From Tribonema minus (lineage: Eukaryota; Sar; Xanthophyceae; Tribonematales; Tribonemataceae): 64,000 nucleotides of DNA. The notes under the pieces were generated by a model that did not search any database, was not told where the DNA came from, and saw nothing but the letters and a program-made list of their open reading frames with translations. The position numbers were made by a program, and so were the translations under genes. This document shows, in pieces, positions 1 through 11,774 of this stretch (the first letter of the stretch is position 1; each line of letters starts with the position of its first letter). The stretch spans positions 682,001 through 746,000 of the forward strand of contig JAFCMP010000112.1 of the NCBI GenBank assembly GCA_017506865.1. Direction: 5' to 3'.

Positions 1-630
1 ACCATGTCTCTATTGTCCGCAATGAGGACGCTAGCGTCTTCAAGGTACCGGGGTATCGGGCGGACACAGTCATTGACCCAGGGTGTCTGCACTTTAGCAG
101 TGCATACCGTAACAAGGGAATAGTGCTAGACACAAGTGTGCGCGCGCCCACAGCTAGCTCGTACCTGACAGGCAAAACAAATGCCTCGAACACGGACGGC
201 TATGCTGCTGGGGTGGGGGAGGACGCGAAGGTCAAGCACCACACCGGCACCTTGACGTCATCTTGGGCTTTTGTGCCATTCGTGCAGGAGTCGTACGGAC
301 GGCTGGGCAAGCAGACAAGCCTTTTTGTTAAGGAGTTGGCAATGCACTCAGCACTGTGCTCAGGGGGGGGGAAGGCAGATGTGTTACGCAAGGCCGGGTT
401 AGCTAAGCGTCAGATCCACATTGAGCTGAGCATATCGCTGGCGCGGGAGTTGGCGGAGCGCGTCATGGCATACACACGTGGAGCGCGAATGCTGGGCTGT
501 GTTGCGGCGCCGGTATCCAAACTCCTAGGGCACAGCGCAGACTAGGCTGCTGCGTTGACGCAAGCTTTTCGATTGCATGGGCAACCCGGCCTCCCTTGGG
601 CCTTTATAAATACAAGTTTATACGTACATG
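1..630 (+). mobile_element. 3' end of R2-like non-LTR retroelement, copy A (cut by window start)
   Basis: The first ~630 bases match, in opposite orientation and almost base for base, the 3' coding end and 3' untranslated tail of the element at 43983-49682. Shared sequence runs through the stop codon and the tail ending in a TATAAATACAAGT-like stretch near 622. After that, copy A passes directly into the host minisatellite and lacks the terminal inverted repeat found on the other copy. The few mismatches seen by eye (for example one Leu/His change) suggest recent activity of this family. It lies in what appears to be an intron of the gene at 911-5269. Confidence 0.85.
3..545 (+). CDS. C-terminal part of R2-like reverse transcriptase protein (restriction-like endonuclease region), partial
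   Basis: The frame is open from base 3 to the stop at 543-545; the start lies outside the window. The segment corresponds to the last ~180 residues of the protein encoded at 44143-47673. It contains the pattern expected near the C terminus of R2-type elements, a restriction-like nuclease fold: an Arg-Ala-Asp motif, then an aliphatic strand ending in Leu-Asp-Thr-Ser-Val, then a Lys-containing helix. The assignment to the PD-(D/E)XK class is inference from motif order. It would nick target DNA for target-primed reverse transcription. The coding frame is unbroken in this piece. Confidence 0.8.
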   Translation, partial: HVSIVRNEDASVFKVPGYRADTVIDPGCLHFSSAYRNKGIVLDTSVRAPTASSYLTGKTNASNTDGYAAGVGEDAKVKHHTGTLTSSWAFVPFVQESYGRLGKQTSLFVKELAMHSALCSGGGKADVLRKAGLAKRQIHIELSISLARELAERVMAYTRGARMLGCVAAPVSKLLGHSAD

Positions 631-910
631 TTGCACTGCTATCTGGCGTCTTTATCACATCTGTACATATTTGTGCACTGCGATTCCACAGCACGCCCTC
701 TGACCTCAGGTCTGTACATGTTGCACTGCTATCTGCCGTCTATATCACACCTGCACATATATGTGTACTTTGATCTCACAGGACGCCCTCTGACCTCCGA
801 TCTGTACATGCTGCTGCTCTAGCCACCGTCTATATCACATCTAAACATATTTTACACTGCTGTCCCACAGCACGCCATCTGACTCCACTGTTCATGTGCT
901 CTCCCCACAG
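622..910 (+). repeat. Minisatellite of ~88-90 bp units, each carrying a splice-acceptor-like site
   Basis: About three degenerate tandem units start with TCTGTACATG or a close variant near 622, 711 and 800. Each unit contains a pyrimidine-containing stretch followed by CACAG and then ACGCC. The last such CACAG (906-910) is the likely acceptor of the exon starting at 911. The array therefore looks like a tandem duplication of an intron 3' end including its splice site. Confidence 0.6.
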
Positions 911-3900
911 GACGCCGACCAGGACTGAGCTACTCAGTCTGTCGGACGTGCTGAAACGCGCCGAGCCAGAGCAGGGGGTCACGCCTTTGTGCAAGGCGTG
1001 GGGCACCTTCTTGCTCCAGCGCGCATGCCTCGTCTTCGAGGGCATGTTGGTCCTGCATGTCTACCTCACAGACTCTAAGGTCAAGAGAAAGTCTACCTCA
1101 CGCCTAGATCCCAACGAGTGGACCAGGAAGGGCAAGTACCTGCGCGACAATCAGCGTCACCTTCACTCGGACGGCAAGCGGACCCATGGCATTGTTCGCG
1201 CCATTGCGGACTCGATCACTTGCGACCACCTCTTGCCGCCAACGCAGCATAGATACACGCACCTCAACACCAGCGGGAAAGGCTCCTACCTGTCAATGTG
1301 CTGGCCGGGTGTGACCCAGCAGACCATCAGCACCCTAGAGTTAGAGATACACCCCGAAAAAACAGTCGCCACCGGCCCAGTAAACTCCATAATTAAGATC
1401 CTGTCCACCGCCGCAGTCCTCGGTCGTCTCCCCACCTGTGCCTCAGGCGCTGTCATGCTGACCCAGGACGAGCTGAAGCTGGCATTATCCCGCATCCACG
1501 CGACAACAGTCGCCGATGATCGCCAGCCGTTCGGCGTCCTGGAGACCCTCGTCCCGCCCTCCCACCCGTCGCTCCCACCTGCTCTTGAAGCACTGGTCTG
1601 CAGCGAAGCAGGAGGCGTACGCGCACCGGCGTGCGTCGTCAACAGCACCCCCATGGCGAGGATGGATATGTGGTTCCTCTCAGCGGACACCAACTCCGGG
1701 GAGGCTGCTCGTTCACCATCGGCGTACAACAACTTGATGAGCGAGGCCCAATTCTGCCGGCACACCATCAGGAGCATCATGAAGAACGCCATCGACTCCA
1801 TTGACTTGACTAAGTGTACCGACAGGCTACGTGAGGATCAGGTAAATTGTGCCTGATAGACATGCTCATCGGGGATGTGTCATTAGCATCGTGGGCTCCC
1901 ATGATGTGCGCCTGTCGGTGGTAACTTGTCCAAACTGCTTTGAACTACAACAGAGGTCCGTGGCCTAATGTACGCTGGACTTGTTCTCCTCGCATCTTGA
2001 AGCGACGTCACAGTTTCGTATTGGATGCGTATTTGTATTCGTGATATTTCGAGCGTGCATGAGTCGTATGAAATGTAACGCTCCCTTCTAACACGATTAA
2101 TTTAGCACATCTTTGACACCATGGCCTCCTGTGTTGACAAGCCCTGTTCCAGTGCTACATTCGCGTTCAGCTCAAGAAGTGGCAGGCAACCAGCCAGACG
2201 CACGAGCACAACGTCGACCAAGGCCGCATGCTCCCGGAGCACCTCATGTACCTCATCCATGACATGCTGGCGGGGCTCATCGAGAGAACCTGGAAGCCGT
2301 TCGAGAGAGCCATTCAACTGGGGCTAGAGCTACACGGGCGGCAGATGGCGGACCTGGACGGTCTCGTCAACATCCTGGCGCGCCGTCGTCGTGTGGACGG
2401 CTTCAACATGGCACAGACAGACGGCGACTGCGCGCACCTGGAGGTCGACTGGGTTACGACACTCGCGCACCACATGCTGGAGGAGGAGCAATTCACCACG
2501 TACGACGTCGCCAACCTCGAGATCCTCGTCCACCTTCACGCCTACTACCTGCTCCCCGTGCGACCCGAGTCCTTGATGGGAAACCTCGTTTCTCAAGTCT
2601 GGGCCAGGAGGACGACTGGTGCGGATGGCCGCGTTGCTTCAACATGTTTCAGGTATGTGACTGACATTTGCATGCCGCATGAAATTACTGGTTAATGGTG
2701 GTGTGTGCACTGTGCGCAAGCTATTATGAATGTGTCATGTGTGCGACCACTGCTGACTTTGCACGTTTTGTGTTGCGCTTTGCTGCACTTTTGTTATCAG
2801 GAGATTGCCAACGCGGGAACTCGGCAAGATCGCCATGACCGGTGGCGGTGAAGACTCGGAGCCGATGAAGACATGCGTGCCAGTCCCGGAGGAGCTCAAC
2901 AGGCCCATGCTTACGGTTCTCTTCCTGTGCCGGGCGATGCGCACCATACACTTTGGTTCCCCGCCACCCGACCGCTTGGTCGGCCTCAGCGGCGGTTCCA
3001 ACCATCAAGTGGCGGAGAACACCTTCCGCGACAAGGTCCTCAATGAGATCGGCCGCTGCAATCTGGGCATCCCCTACTACGCCTCCTACAGCAACAGATG
3101 CACTGCCGTGACAGAAATCTTTGCGGTGGCGAGCACTTTGCCCTGGGGGGAGCAACAGGACTTCATCGCATCAAGTGAGTCAGACAGATTTCCTGTCAAG
3201 TCAATAGCTGCTGATCACTCATGCTACCTGAATGTGTCTGCCGTGCATGCTATCTATCTGCAAGCGCTCAATAAGCGCTCAATATGCAGTGAGCCTGCAA
3301 CATTGTGTACTACAAAATCAAGTCCATACCAGGTCTGTTTTGCTGCAAACACATAGTGTTTCGTATAGAGGGTGAAGTGCGCCAAAACACACATTTGAGG
3401 TACCCCCCTGAAATGCACACTACAATACGCCCTGATGGCACAACGTGTGCGCGCCGTTCACAAATCTTTTGGCCCAAAATAGGTTCTATAGCTCAGACTC
3501 AAAACGGCCAGGGTACGGCGCTCGCCAGATTTTCGCAAGTGCACAAAATGTTGGTCCAAGTTTGTGGTATGGAGGGTGAAGTGTGTTTAGTGACAGGATT
3601 GTGCTCTCCCCCTGAAATGCTCACTACAACACGCCCTGATGGCACAACGTGTGCGCGCCGTTGACGAATCTTTTGGCCCAAAATAGTTTCTATAGCTCAG
3701 ACTCAAAACGGCCAGGGTACGGCGCTCGCCAGATTTTACGCAAGTGCACAAGATATTGGTCCAAGTCTGTGGTATGGAGGGTGAAGAGTGTTTAGTGACA
3801 GGATTGTGCTCTCCCCCTGAAATGCACACTACAACATGCGCTGCTGGCACAACGTGTGCACGCCGTTGACGAATCTTTTGGCCCAAAATAGTTTCTATAG

Positions 3901-5269
3901 CTCAATGTCAAACGGCCAGGGTACGGCGCTCGCCAGATTTCCGCAAGTGCACAAAATATTGGTCCAAGTGTTTGGTATGGAGGGTGAAGTGTGTTTAGTG
4001 ACACAATTGAGGTACCCCCCTGAAATGCACACTACAACACGCCCTGATGGCACAACTGTGCGCGCGCCGTTGACGAATCTTTCGGCCCAAAATAGTTTCT
4101 ATAGCTCAATGTCAAAACGGCCAGGGTACGGCGCTCGCCAGGGTGTACAAGTAGGTTGACTAGAGATGCGTTTATGTAACAAGCCTCACGTTTGTGGCTG
4201 ATAGAGTAAGCAAAGACATCATTTAGGACCATCTAAGAGAATGACGCATTGCCTGAACCCGGGCATCAATGGTCGTAAGCACCCGCAATGTCCACCGGGG
4301 CTGCCGTGATCATGTAGAGCATGATCCAGGCACCTGAAGTGTGCGCCATTGCTCATGCTGGACTGCTACCATATCCAGAACTGATTTGTTTTGCATGTGT
4401 CTGTCGGGCTCACAGGCATGAAGGAGCTCCACAGCAGCATCGCAGCCGGGCAGACCGCTTACAGACAGTTCTTACTTTCGTTGGATAGCAAAGTGCAGAA
4501 TCGCGGGAAGCGCCACCGCTTCGTCGAACCGACCGGTGAGGGCAATGTAGATGTGCCTCGTCCACCCCCTGCACTGCGCCCCATGTCCTTGGCCGGTAGC
4601 GACGGCGGTTCGGGGGGGGGCAGTGGTGGTGGGGGCGCCCAAGCCATTGCTGAAATGGCTGCTGCCGCAATCACCAACATGCAGAATCTGCACAGGACCA
4701 GCATACAGCAGATGCAGGCGACACACGAGCTGTCGTTGCAGCAGCATCGCAGAGTGCACAACACCAACTACCGTAGGACATCAAAGCTGCACGGCCACAC
4801 ATTGCAGCGGATGTCGCAGGTGCACAGCCAAACGGTGCAACAGAGCACTGCTGCTCACCGTGCCTACTTGGCCCAGCAGCAGCAGCAGCTCGCCCAGCAG
4901 CTGCTCGCCCAGCAGCAGTGGGCTCAGCAGCAGCGGGCTCAGCAGCAGCGGGCTCAGGAAGCCATGTTCCTCAACTTCCTGTACATGCAGCAGCGTGGCA
5001 TGTATCCGCCCTACGGTCACCCCCCTCCGATGATGCAATCTGCACACACTCCTGCAAACGGCCACAACACCCCACCTCAGATGCTGCCAGCTGCACATGG
5101 GCATGCCATCCACCACAACGCCTCCCTGCAGATGCTGCCAGTTGCACGTGCGCAAGTCATCCGGCAGAGCACTCCTGGGGTTTATCACTTCTCTCACACC
5201 AGCGCACAGAACCAGATGCCTGTCCCTGAGCACGAGCAGTCCCCCCCTCCTGGCACTCCGCCGATGTAG
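911..5269 (+). CDS. Unrecognised host protein, four exons visible, Gln-rich C terminus (5' end outside the window or after the upstream repeat)
   Basis: Proposed exons are 911-1841, 2153-2652, 2801-3174 and 4416-5269. Each junction has GT...AG, and the reading frame is kept across all three (phases 0, 2, 1), which strongly supports one spliced gene. Donors are CAG|GTAAAT, CAG|GTATGT and CAA|GTGAGT; acceptors are TTCCAG, TATCAG and CACAG. The acceptor at 910 implies an earlier exon; alternatively translation starts at ATG 894. The product has a helical middle region, then in exon 4 a Gly-rich linker, many His/Gln helices, a poly-Gln/Ala-Gln block near 4870-4965, and a Pro/His-rich tail. I recognise no domain. 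A His/Gln-rich tail may suggest a nuclear or transcription-related role, but that is only a guess. Confidence 0.65.
3175..4415 (+). other. Intron 3 of the gene at 911-5269, filled with satellite units
   Basis: The 1,241-bp intron begins GTGAGT and ends CTCACAG. Its central ~790 bases are four inverted-orientation units of the 205-bp satellite family; the other introns of this gene are 311 and 148 bp. The expansion of this intron is thus due to the repeat. Confidence 0.65.
3365..4150 (-). repeat. 205-bp satellite family, four tandem units in minus orientation
   Basis: The core GGCGAGCGCCGTACCCTGG occurs as its reverse complement near 3510, 3710, 3915 and 4120. The units also share GACGAATCTTTTGGCCC and a TATGGAGGGTGAAGTG segment. 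They are the same family as the arrays at 22.3-25.7, 38.7-39.5 and 63.8-64.0 kb, which are all in plus orientation. The fourth unit is cut at ~4141. Confidence 0.9.
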
Positions 5270-5765
5270 ATGCGTGACCCCAGCAGGGGATCCCTGCTTT
5301 GCCCGCGTGGCCGAGGGCGCGAGTAGCGCAACTTTAGAGGTTGTATGGCTAGGACGCGCAGGCGTGCATGCCATGGGTGCCTGTGAAACTAACCAGAGTG
5401 AAAGTGTTTCTGGGGCACGTGCTTTATGCTGTGTGTGACCGATAGCAATGACGTGCGACACCCCACCCCCCCGTAGCATAGCCTTCGACTCGCTGAATGC
5501 ATGGATTTCACCCTTTCAATGCCTTGAGTCTTTGAAAGTGCTGCTGTTGTTGCCAATGCATATGCGCAGTTGTGGTCTCCCAGTGACACTTTGAGAAGAT
5601 GGATCTCATGTATCATGTGTTATTTATGTAGCTCGGTCATGTCTCGTCTCGTGCTCACTACATGCGCGCAAACATGTCAGAAGAGACGTGCATGCAATGA
5701 CACGCACTCAGAACGTCCCGTGCCCTCGTACACCCATGCCTCCTCAAGTGACGCTTGTTGCGTAC
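5270..5765. other. Intergenic, no gene recognised
   Basis: This is the 3' flank of the gene ending at 5269 and the flank of the HNH remnant. Only short frames without recognisable content are present, and I see no repeat or RNA gene. Confidence 0.4.
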
Positions 5766-5933
5766 CTAGTGGGGATCACTTGAGGCGTCGTCGGGGGTCA
5801 CATTCGCATATTCCCACTTGAAACCGTACGCGCTGGTGCACCTTGGCCGGTGGCGGCAGCACGCGCTGATGTTGGTACCGGAAGCGTTCTTGTTGCGAAG
5901 ACGCTTCAGGTACTCCACTTCCTCGACGACAGA
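5766..5933 (-). pseudogene. C-terminal part of HNH homing-endonuclease-like gene, separated from its 5' part by the LTR element
   Basis: Read on the minus strand, the frame enters from the LTR boundary and gives ~55 residues. They end in a segment like the NUMOD1/helix-turn-helix DNA-binding module of homing endonucleases: Gly-Thr-Asn-Ile-Ser, then Cys, then Tyr-Gly-Phe-Lys-Trp-Glu-Tyr. The stop is at 5766. The same codon phase continues at 17158 on the far side of the retrotransposon, so the two pieces were one gene before insertion. The family identification is inference from this motif and from the HNH domain in the other half. Confidence 0.7.
5928..5933. repeat. Target-site duplication, left copy (GACAGA)
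   Basis: GACAGA lies outside the left LTR and again directly outside the right LTR (17158-17163). Two further bases (CA, 5934-5935) separate the left copy from the LTR. They equal the first two bases of the primer-binding site, as if the 3' end of the linear DNA kept two untrimmed bases. Confidence 0.75.
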
Positions 5934-5935
5934 CA

Positions 5936-6319
5936 TGATACAGCAAAGCAGCCTGGAGTCCATACCTTGAGCAATAGAGCTGCTGAACTGCTAGTGACAT
6001 CAAAGTGCAGCCAACTTGCAGGGCAAGCATCAGTGGAAGCAAGCAAAGACACACCTGTGTAGACATGGCTGAAGAAGGAGAGTGAGCCCAGTGAATATGG
6101 CTCAGCTCCAGAGGTCTTGCTGTCTCCCAGCCAGGATGGTCTCTTGTTGCTTGCCTTGTAGGTGCCTTGAGCACTTGTTGTTGAAGCAAAAAAAGAGCCT
6201 TCCTCCTAGTTGCTGGCACAGGACTTGAAGTTGAAGTACCGGTCCAGAGAACGGTCTCCTCCTTCCAGAGCTCCTGGCATTTCATGCTAGTCGTAGCATA
6301 AAACAGAGAACTTGTATCA
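5936..6319 (-). repeat. 3' LTR of the retrotransposon (left copy)
   Basis: The 384-bp direct repeat begins TGATACA and ends TGTATCA on the plus strand, a short inverted repeat with TG...CA ends. It differs from the right copy by two transitions seen by eye (A/G near 5965 and C/T near 6139). Confidence 0.95.
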
Positions 6320-6331
6320 TCCCTCTTCTTT
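6320..6331 (-). other. Polypurine tract of the retrotransposon
   Basis: On the minus strand AAAGAAGAGGGA directly abuts the 3' LTR. This is the expected place for priming of plus-strand DNA synthesis. Confidence 0.8.
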
Positions 6332-6567
6332 GAAAGGGCCGCCGTCCGCGGCGCCCACTAGACTGGTGCGCGGGAGTCGACGTTTTATGATACTTGATGT
6401 TCAGCAATCCGCCTGCTCCGTCGCATCATAGCCAGGTTCTTGTCTAGGTCTGGGGCGTGTCACCGTTCACCGTTCCTCCACGCCAAGCGCGTGAGCTCAA
6501 CACGGCTTCAGGGTCAACACCAATGCTTCATCGCTCCTTCGCACCACGCGTGCGAGTTCAACGCGAT
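6332..6567 (-). other. 3' untranslated region of the retrotransposon
   Basis: Between the last coding frame and the polypurine tract I see no open frame or recognisable motif. Confidence 0.5.
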
Positions 6568-7086
6568 TCAACACTTGCGCAGGCGTTTTTGGGGTCTAGT
6601 ATCCCCGGTCTCGTGACTCGCGGGTAGCAAATCAATTTGTATGTCGGCCTTGAGCGGCTCCTCGGCGAGCTCGCGTGCCAGCATGAGATTCCAAGATGAA
6701 GGTTCAGCCTGAGCGTCATCACGGTAATATTCGGCTCTGAGCTTCAAACGCTTCTCTAGAGGCTTTTGTCCTCGCGTGTTGGGGAACTCCGCATCAAAAG
6801 TGAATTCTTCACGATCGCGCTTGACGGATACAAGCCTAAGCAAGACGCCGCGGCTCCGTCCGGAAGGGAACCGGTAGCGGAGAACTTGGCCAACGTAGAG
6901 TGGTCCAAAGTCAGTTGGCAAGCATGGACTCACAGTCACTCTTACATTAGCAGGCAGGTCAGCCGTAAGGCTGGAGTCATAGGTAGGTTCTGGCTTGTTG
7001 CGTTGACGCGCCAACCTACGCAGTCTGTCGCGCACGCCTTCGGCCATGAGCTTAGCGGCTCGTACCTGAGAAGACGTTAAGTCCTC
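6568..7086 (-). CDS. C-terminal extension of the retrotransposon polyprotein, after an in-frame TAG
   Basis: The frame is the same as pol: only the TAG at 7087-7089 separates them, and the first ATG of this part is at 7047. The junction lies in a stretch Trp-Arg-Val-Arg-Tyr-Ser-Asp-Gly-Thr followed, after the stop, by Glu-Asp-Leu. This is the W-x-V-x-Y-S-D-G-x-x-E-D pattern of Tudor-like folds, so the stop falls inside a probable small beta-barrel module. The rest is basic with no recognised domain and ends in a Lys/Arg-rich tail. Either the stop is a recent mutation (TAG differs from CAG by one C-to-T change) or it is read through. The piece probably acts, if at all, in chromatin targeting of integration. 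Confidence 0.6.
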   Translation of the reverse strand, partial: EDLTSSQVRAAKLMAEGVRDRLRRLARQRNKPEPTYDSSLTADLPANVRVTVSPCLPTDFGPLYVGQVLRYRFPSGRSRGVLLRLVSVKRDREEFTFDAEFPNTRGQKPLEKRLKLRAEYYRDDAQAEPSSWNLMLARELAEEPLKADIQIDLLPASHETGDTRPQKRLRKC

Positions 7087-10000
7087 CTATGTGCCGTCAG
7101 AGTAGCGTACACGCCAGCGGGACTGCGCAAAGTCACGTACCTGGCCCCACAAGTAGTCGGTCGAGTTCGGCACATCATTGACTTGCCGGACCATTTGCGT
7201 GCCGCAAGGGTATCGCAGCAATGCAGCATCTTTGGACAGCGTGCGGTCTTCGCGAGGAAGGTGGCGCTCAGCATGTGAGGGAACGTTGCCTTGGTGCTTG
7301 AGCTCATACAAAGCATGAAAAGTGTCCAGTACCCATGGTGGTACGAACAACAGTTCTACAAGCTCTTTCTCGCGCACCCACTCTGAAGTAGTGCCATCGC
7401 GCGCCAGCCACTTGTATGACCAGCCGCCGTCCTCATCAGCTCTGCGGTCTAGTATCTGGCACAATCGCTGGTCAGGGTCCAGCTGGTGCAGTTGCGCAGA
7501 GTCCAGGAGGGCATGTACTCCCTCAATGTCAAGTCGCACAGGTCTGGGGTGATATGGCTTCATGTTTTCAACATGCGCGGTGGTCTCGCGTATGCGCGTG
7601 CCCATGAGTTGGCATTGAAAAGAAAGCCCTGAATCACCATACGGAGCCACTAGCTTCCAGGGGCCAGTGAAATGCTCCTCAATGGCACTTGCGCGGCCGC
7701 GTGAAGGTGGTTTCTTGATCCACACATAGTCACCGACCTCCAAGTGCACAGTGCGTTGGATTTGGTCATTGCGAGCTTGGATGCGTTCAGCACGTTGCTG
7801 CAGCGCCTCGCCGACCGCCTCCTCAGCAAGCTTGAGATTTTCTTGCAGACGCTTTACCTCAGCATGTAGGTCTTGCGGGCTTGTAACCTCAGAGGTCAAA
7901 GCGTCAAGAGGAAAGCGTGCTTCGCGACCATAAACACAGAAGAATGGGGTCAGACCCGTCTCCTCTCTAGGCGTGTTCCTGAGCGCAAATTGCACGGCAT
8001 CAAGATATACATGCCAGCGTGCCTGGTAGCGAGAACAGAGTCTAGCAAGCGCTCTCTTGACGCGCCCATTCATGTTCTCGACGACGCCGTTAGACTGGGG
8101 GTGATACGCGCTGGTTTCGATCTTGTGCACTTTAAAGAAGGTGCAGAGCGTGGTTATCAACGCACTCATGAATTCTGCGGCTCTGTCAGACACTAGCTCC
8201 TCCACAAGCGCGCCGCACTCAAAGAGTACTCCTGCCAGCAGGGGCGCGGCCTCAGCTGCTGATCGTGTCTTTACGGGGAAAAGCCAACAGTAGCCTGACC
8301 TAGCTTCAGTGATGATGAGCAAGTATCGATGCCCTTCTGAGGAAAGGACGCCGACTTCGGTGTAGTCCACATGCAAGCGTTGCCACATGTGTGTAGATGG
8401 CATCAGTGCTTGCTTGTACCTGGCAGTGGACTGCGGTTTGGTTTGTTGACAAGAGACGCATGAGCGTACGTAGTCTCGGACGTCAGCGCCTAACCCTCTC
8501 CAATACATGCGTTCCAGCACCTTGGCGTGCGTGGCAGCGGTCGAGGGGTGTTGAGCACTGCCATCATCATGGCAAAGACGGAGTACGAGTGGCTTCAAAG
8601 CGTCAGGCACCACCCACTGAGTGATAAGGGAGCCCTTCTTGGACCGACTTGCCATGAAGTGCACGAGCAAACCGTCAGGTTCAACTGTGAAAAACTCTTG
8701 GTTCTGGCCGACAAACTTGGCAAGGCTAGGGTCAGGGGTCTGGCCTTGTGTTTCCAGATAGCGCTTCACAGATGAACAGAATTGGTCACTTTCCTGCCAA
8801 CGCACAAAGTTTTTGCGTTCCAGCATAGCAGGTGAAGACTCTAGGCGTGAGTCAGACTCTCCAGTCCGAGTTGACGTATTGTCATCTGAAGTGTCTGCTT
8901 CAGCGTCTTCAGCGTCAAGGGCAAGGTCAGTGGTTTCGCTAGTCTCGGTTGGAGCAGTTGCATCTCTAAGCGGCGAGAGCATCGCAGCGCAGCTGTCCCA
9001 AATGTGCTCAGAATACGAGCCCAGTTTCAGATTGCGAAGCATGGAAACGAGGGGAGTGGTTTCTGGTTCTGGTTCACCTCCTTCTTCTTTGAAAAGCGCG
9101 GTGTCTACGCACGCGCTCTCGTGCATGGTATCACTGAGGTCATGTACCTCTTGGGGTGTCAATGTACCCATGCGGCTGCTCAGTTTTGTAGATATTTGTG
9201 CAAGTTTATTAAATTTAAAAGCCGTGGCTCCTGGGCATGCCGTATAAGCACCTATACGGCCTAGAAATGCTGGTGAGTCTTGCAATTGTTCATCTTCAAA
9301 ACGTACCCCAGACGGAGGTGCAGGTCCAGCATCGGTGCAGTCGGGCCACTGCTCGTCAGCGTGCTCGTACTGCCTAGGTCCGATGATCTCCGTCATCTGA
9401 GGCATGCGTGAAGGGCAGTCTGCATTGCCATTGTCTTTGCCAGGCCTGTGTACGACCACGACGTCGTATTCCTGGAGACGCATGGCCCAATGTAGCAGCT
9501 TGCTATTGTGGTTGTTCAACGTCAAGAGCCAGCGAAGCGCAGACGCGTCGGTTACGACGGTTACAGGTCTGCCCCACATGTAACCGCGGAAGTTGTTCAA
9601 AGCTAGCACCACAGCCAGACACTCTAGTGCAGTAGCACCAAGTTTTGCGTCCTGCACTGAGTTAATCTTGCTGAAAAATGCCACAACTACCTCTCTGGCA
9701 GGTTTGCCGTCAACTGTATTCACACGGCGCGTGCTGGCCCAGGGGAAGTCCTTGTGCCGTTCACGTAGTTTGTCTAATGGCACGAATTGAGATAGAACGC
9801 CAGCAACGGCTAGCTTGCTTGCGTCTGTATGTACTATAAAAGGTAGGTCAAAGTCTGGGTGCATGATCACAGGAGCGTTTGACATGGCATGCTTGAGTTT
9901 GGCCAGCGCCGCTTGGCGGCGTTTGGTCCACGACATGTCAGCGCCATCACGCGTACACTCGACTAGGGGAGCTGCAATATGCGCAAAGCGGTGTATGTAG

Positions 10001-11774
10001 CGCCTATAGTAATTGAAGCATCCCATGAGGACTTGCATTAGCCGTTTATCTACCTTGCCGTCCCTGCCCACGGGCGGCATCATGTCGACCATGGCTTTTA
10101 CTTTGTCCTCACACGGCTTGATTCCATACTTGCCCACCTTATGGCCTAGATATGTAACTTCTTCGGCAAAGAGTTGGCACTTGTGTCTAGACACACTCAT
10201 GCCGTACTCTTCCACGCGTCGAAGTACATCGTCCAAGTGAGCTATATGGTCTTCGAGATTCTTGCTGTGTACGAGCACATCATCAACGTACACACACGCA
10301 TGCGTTTGCCTGGCTGAGCCTAGGAGCTCATGCATGCATCTGGTGAATATACTTGGCAAGCACACCAACCCAAACGGCGCAACCTTGTACTCCCAGAGCG
10401 AGCCATCAGGTGCCCGGAATGCCGTCTTGCAGGTTGACTCTCTGGTCATGGGTATTTGCCTATAACCAGAAGCAAAGTCTAGCGCCGAGAATATGCGCGA
10501 GCCCGAGCATTTTTGAACCAAGTCGTCCATATTGCCGAGCCCATACTCATCGCGGCGTGTAACTCTGTTGAGCGGCCTATAGTCAACGCAGAAACGGACC
10601 TTGTCCTTCTGAGTCACTAGCACTGGATTGCTAGCCCAAGGACCATTGGCAGGTCTGATCTGTCCGCGTTTGCGCTCATTTTCAATGGCTTCAAATATGA
10701 TTTTAGCTTCGCGTTCAGCCCACCTGCGTGCCCTGTCGGCGATGGGCGCCGCGTCGCCTGTGTCAATGTCCACGTCGAAACGGTCCGTCACCTTGGGGTT
10801 CTTGGGGTCCTTGGCAAAGGCACCTCGTCGCCGGCGAAGCACCTCCATAGCGCGGTCATAGTAGGTGACGCCGTGTCGATCGCGTTGCTTGAGGATGTTG
10901 AAGATCTCGCCGTTCTTGTCACACAGCACTTCACGTAGCTCCTCGTCCGTGCAAGTTCCCAGCGAGGCATTGTGCTCCTCTGCCACCTTGTGTCTGAATG
11001 CAGCTCGTTCTGCCTCAGCGCGCGTGGCAGGGTCTGGTCTCGGCAAGTCGTGTTCTGGCACACACGAGGGGTCTGGCTGCTGCACAGGTCTTGATCTGTT
11101 TACAGCAGGTGTGTCTGGTGCGTTTTGCCCAAGGTGTCTCAACGCAATTCTTGTCAAGTTAGTCACAAGCTCCTCTTTGCCAATGTCTAGGCTGCAGATC
11201 ATGCCAGGGGCCTCAATGACGCCCAGCACTGCACCTCTAGGCACAAATACTGGCGCAGTGGAAGTGTTCTCGACTAACATCCCTAGTGGCTTGTTAGGTG
11301 CTACAAAGTCCACCGTATCCATGAGAACGGCACCTCTGGTGGCCAGCCTGTTTGCCATCACTGACGCCTCTGGCGCGTCAGGGGTGAGTAGCACTTCAAC
11401 AGGGCCTGTGCACTGTACTGGTGGATGTGACACTACTTCAATGGTTTTAGCGGTGTCAGCTTTAAGCACCTGGTCACACGTTGTACGCAGCAAATAAGTG
11501 CGACTAGGCAAAGTGGGCCTCTGAGAAGACTTGGCTCTTGTAACACCCACCTTGATCGTGTTGGCAGCTGGGGGGTCTAGAGTCCCCAACTTAGCTTGTT
11601 CATGCATGGCAACGGCAGGTCCAGCGGATCCAGCGGGGTGGAATCGCATGCCATGTTCATAGGTGATGGACGAGCCAAATTTGCCAAAGAAATGTGACCC
11701 CAAGATTGCCTCGTAAGGCAGGTCCACCACGTAAAAAGCGTGTGTGAATATGGTGTCTTTGAAGCGCACCTGGG
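7087..11774 (-). CDS. pol: Pol polyprotein: end of protease, reverse transcriptase, RNase H, integrase, chromodomain-like end
   Basis: About 1,560 residues. The first ~45 complete the retropepsin (Ile-Leu-Gly-Ser-His-Phe-Phe-Gly-Lys-Phe). Reverse transcriptase spans roughly 360-560 with Leu-Asp-Phe-Ala-Ser-Gly-Tyr and catalytic Tyr-Val-Asp-Asp near 494. RNase H follows with Asp near 649, Glu near 716 and Asp near 741. Integrase has the H-H-C-C zinc motif near 1065-1110, then the D-D-E core with His-Pro-Gln-Ser-Asn-Gly and Glu. Near the C terminus Tyr-Lys-Trp-Leu...Ser-Glu-Trp-Val resembles a chromodomain. The frame has no ATG at its 5' end, only a GTG at 11769. It is offset by one base from the upstream frame at a CCC run near 11772-11774, consistent with -1 frameshifting or a one-base loss. 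It copies RNA to DNA and inserts it into the genome. Confidence 0.93.
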
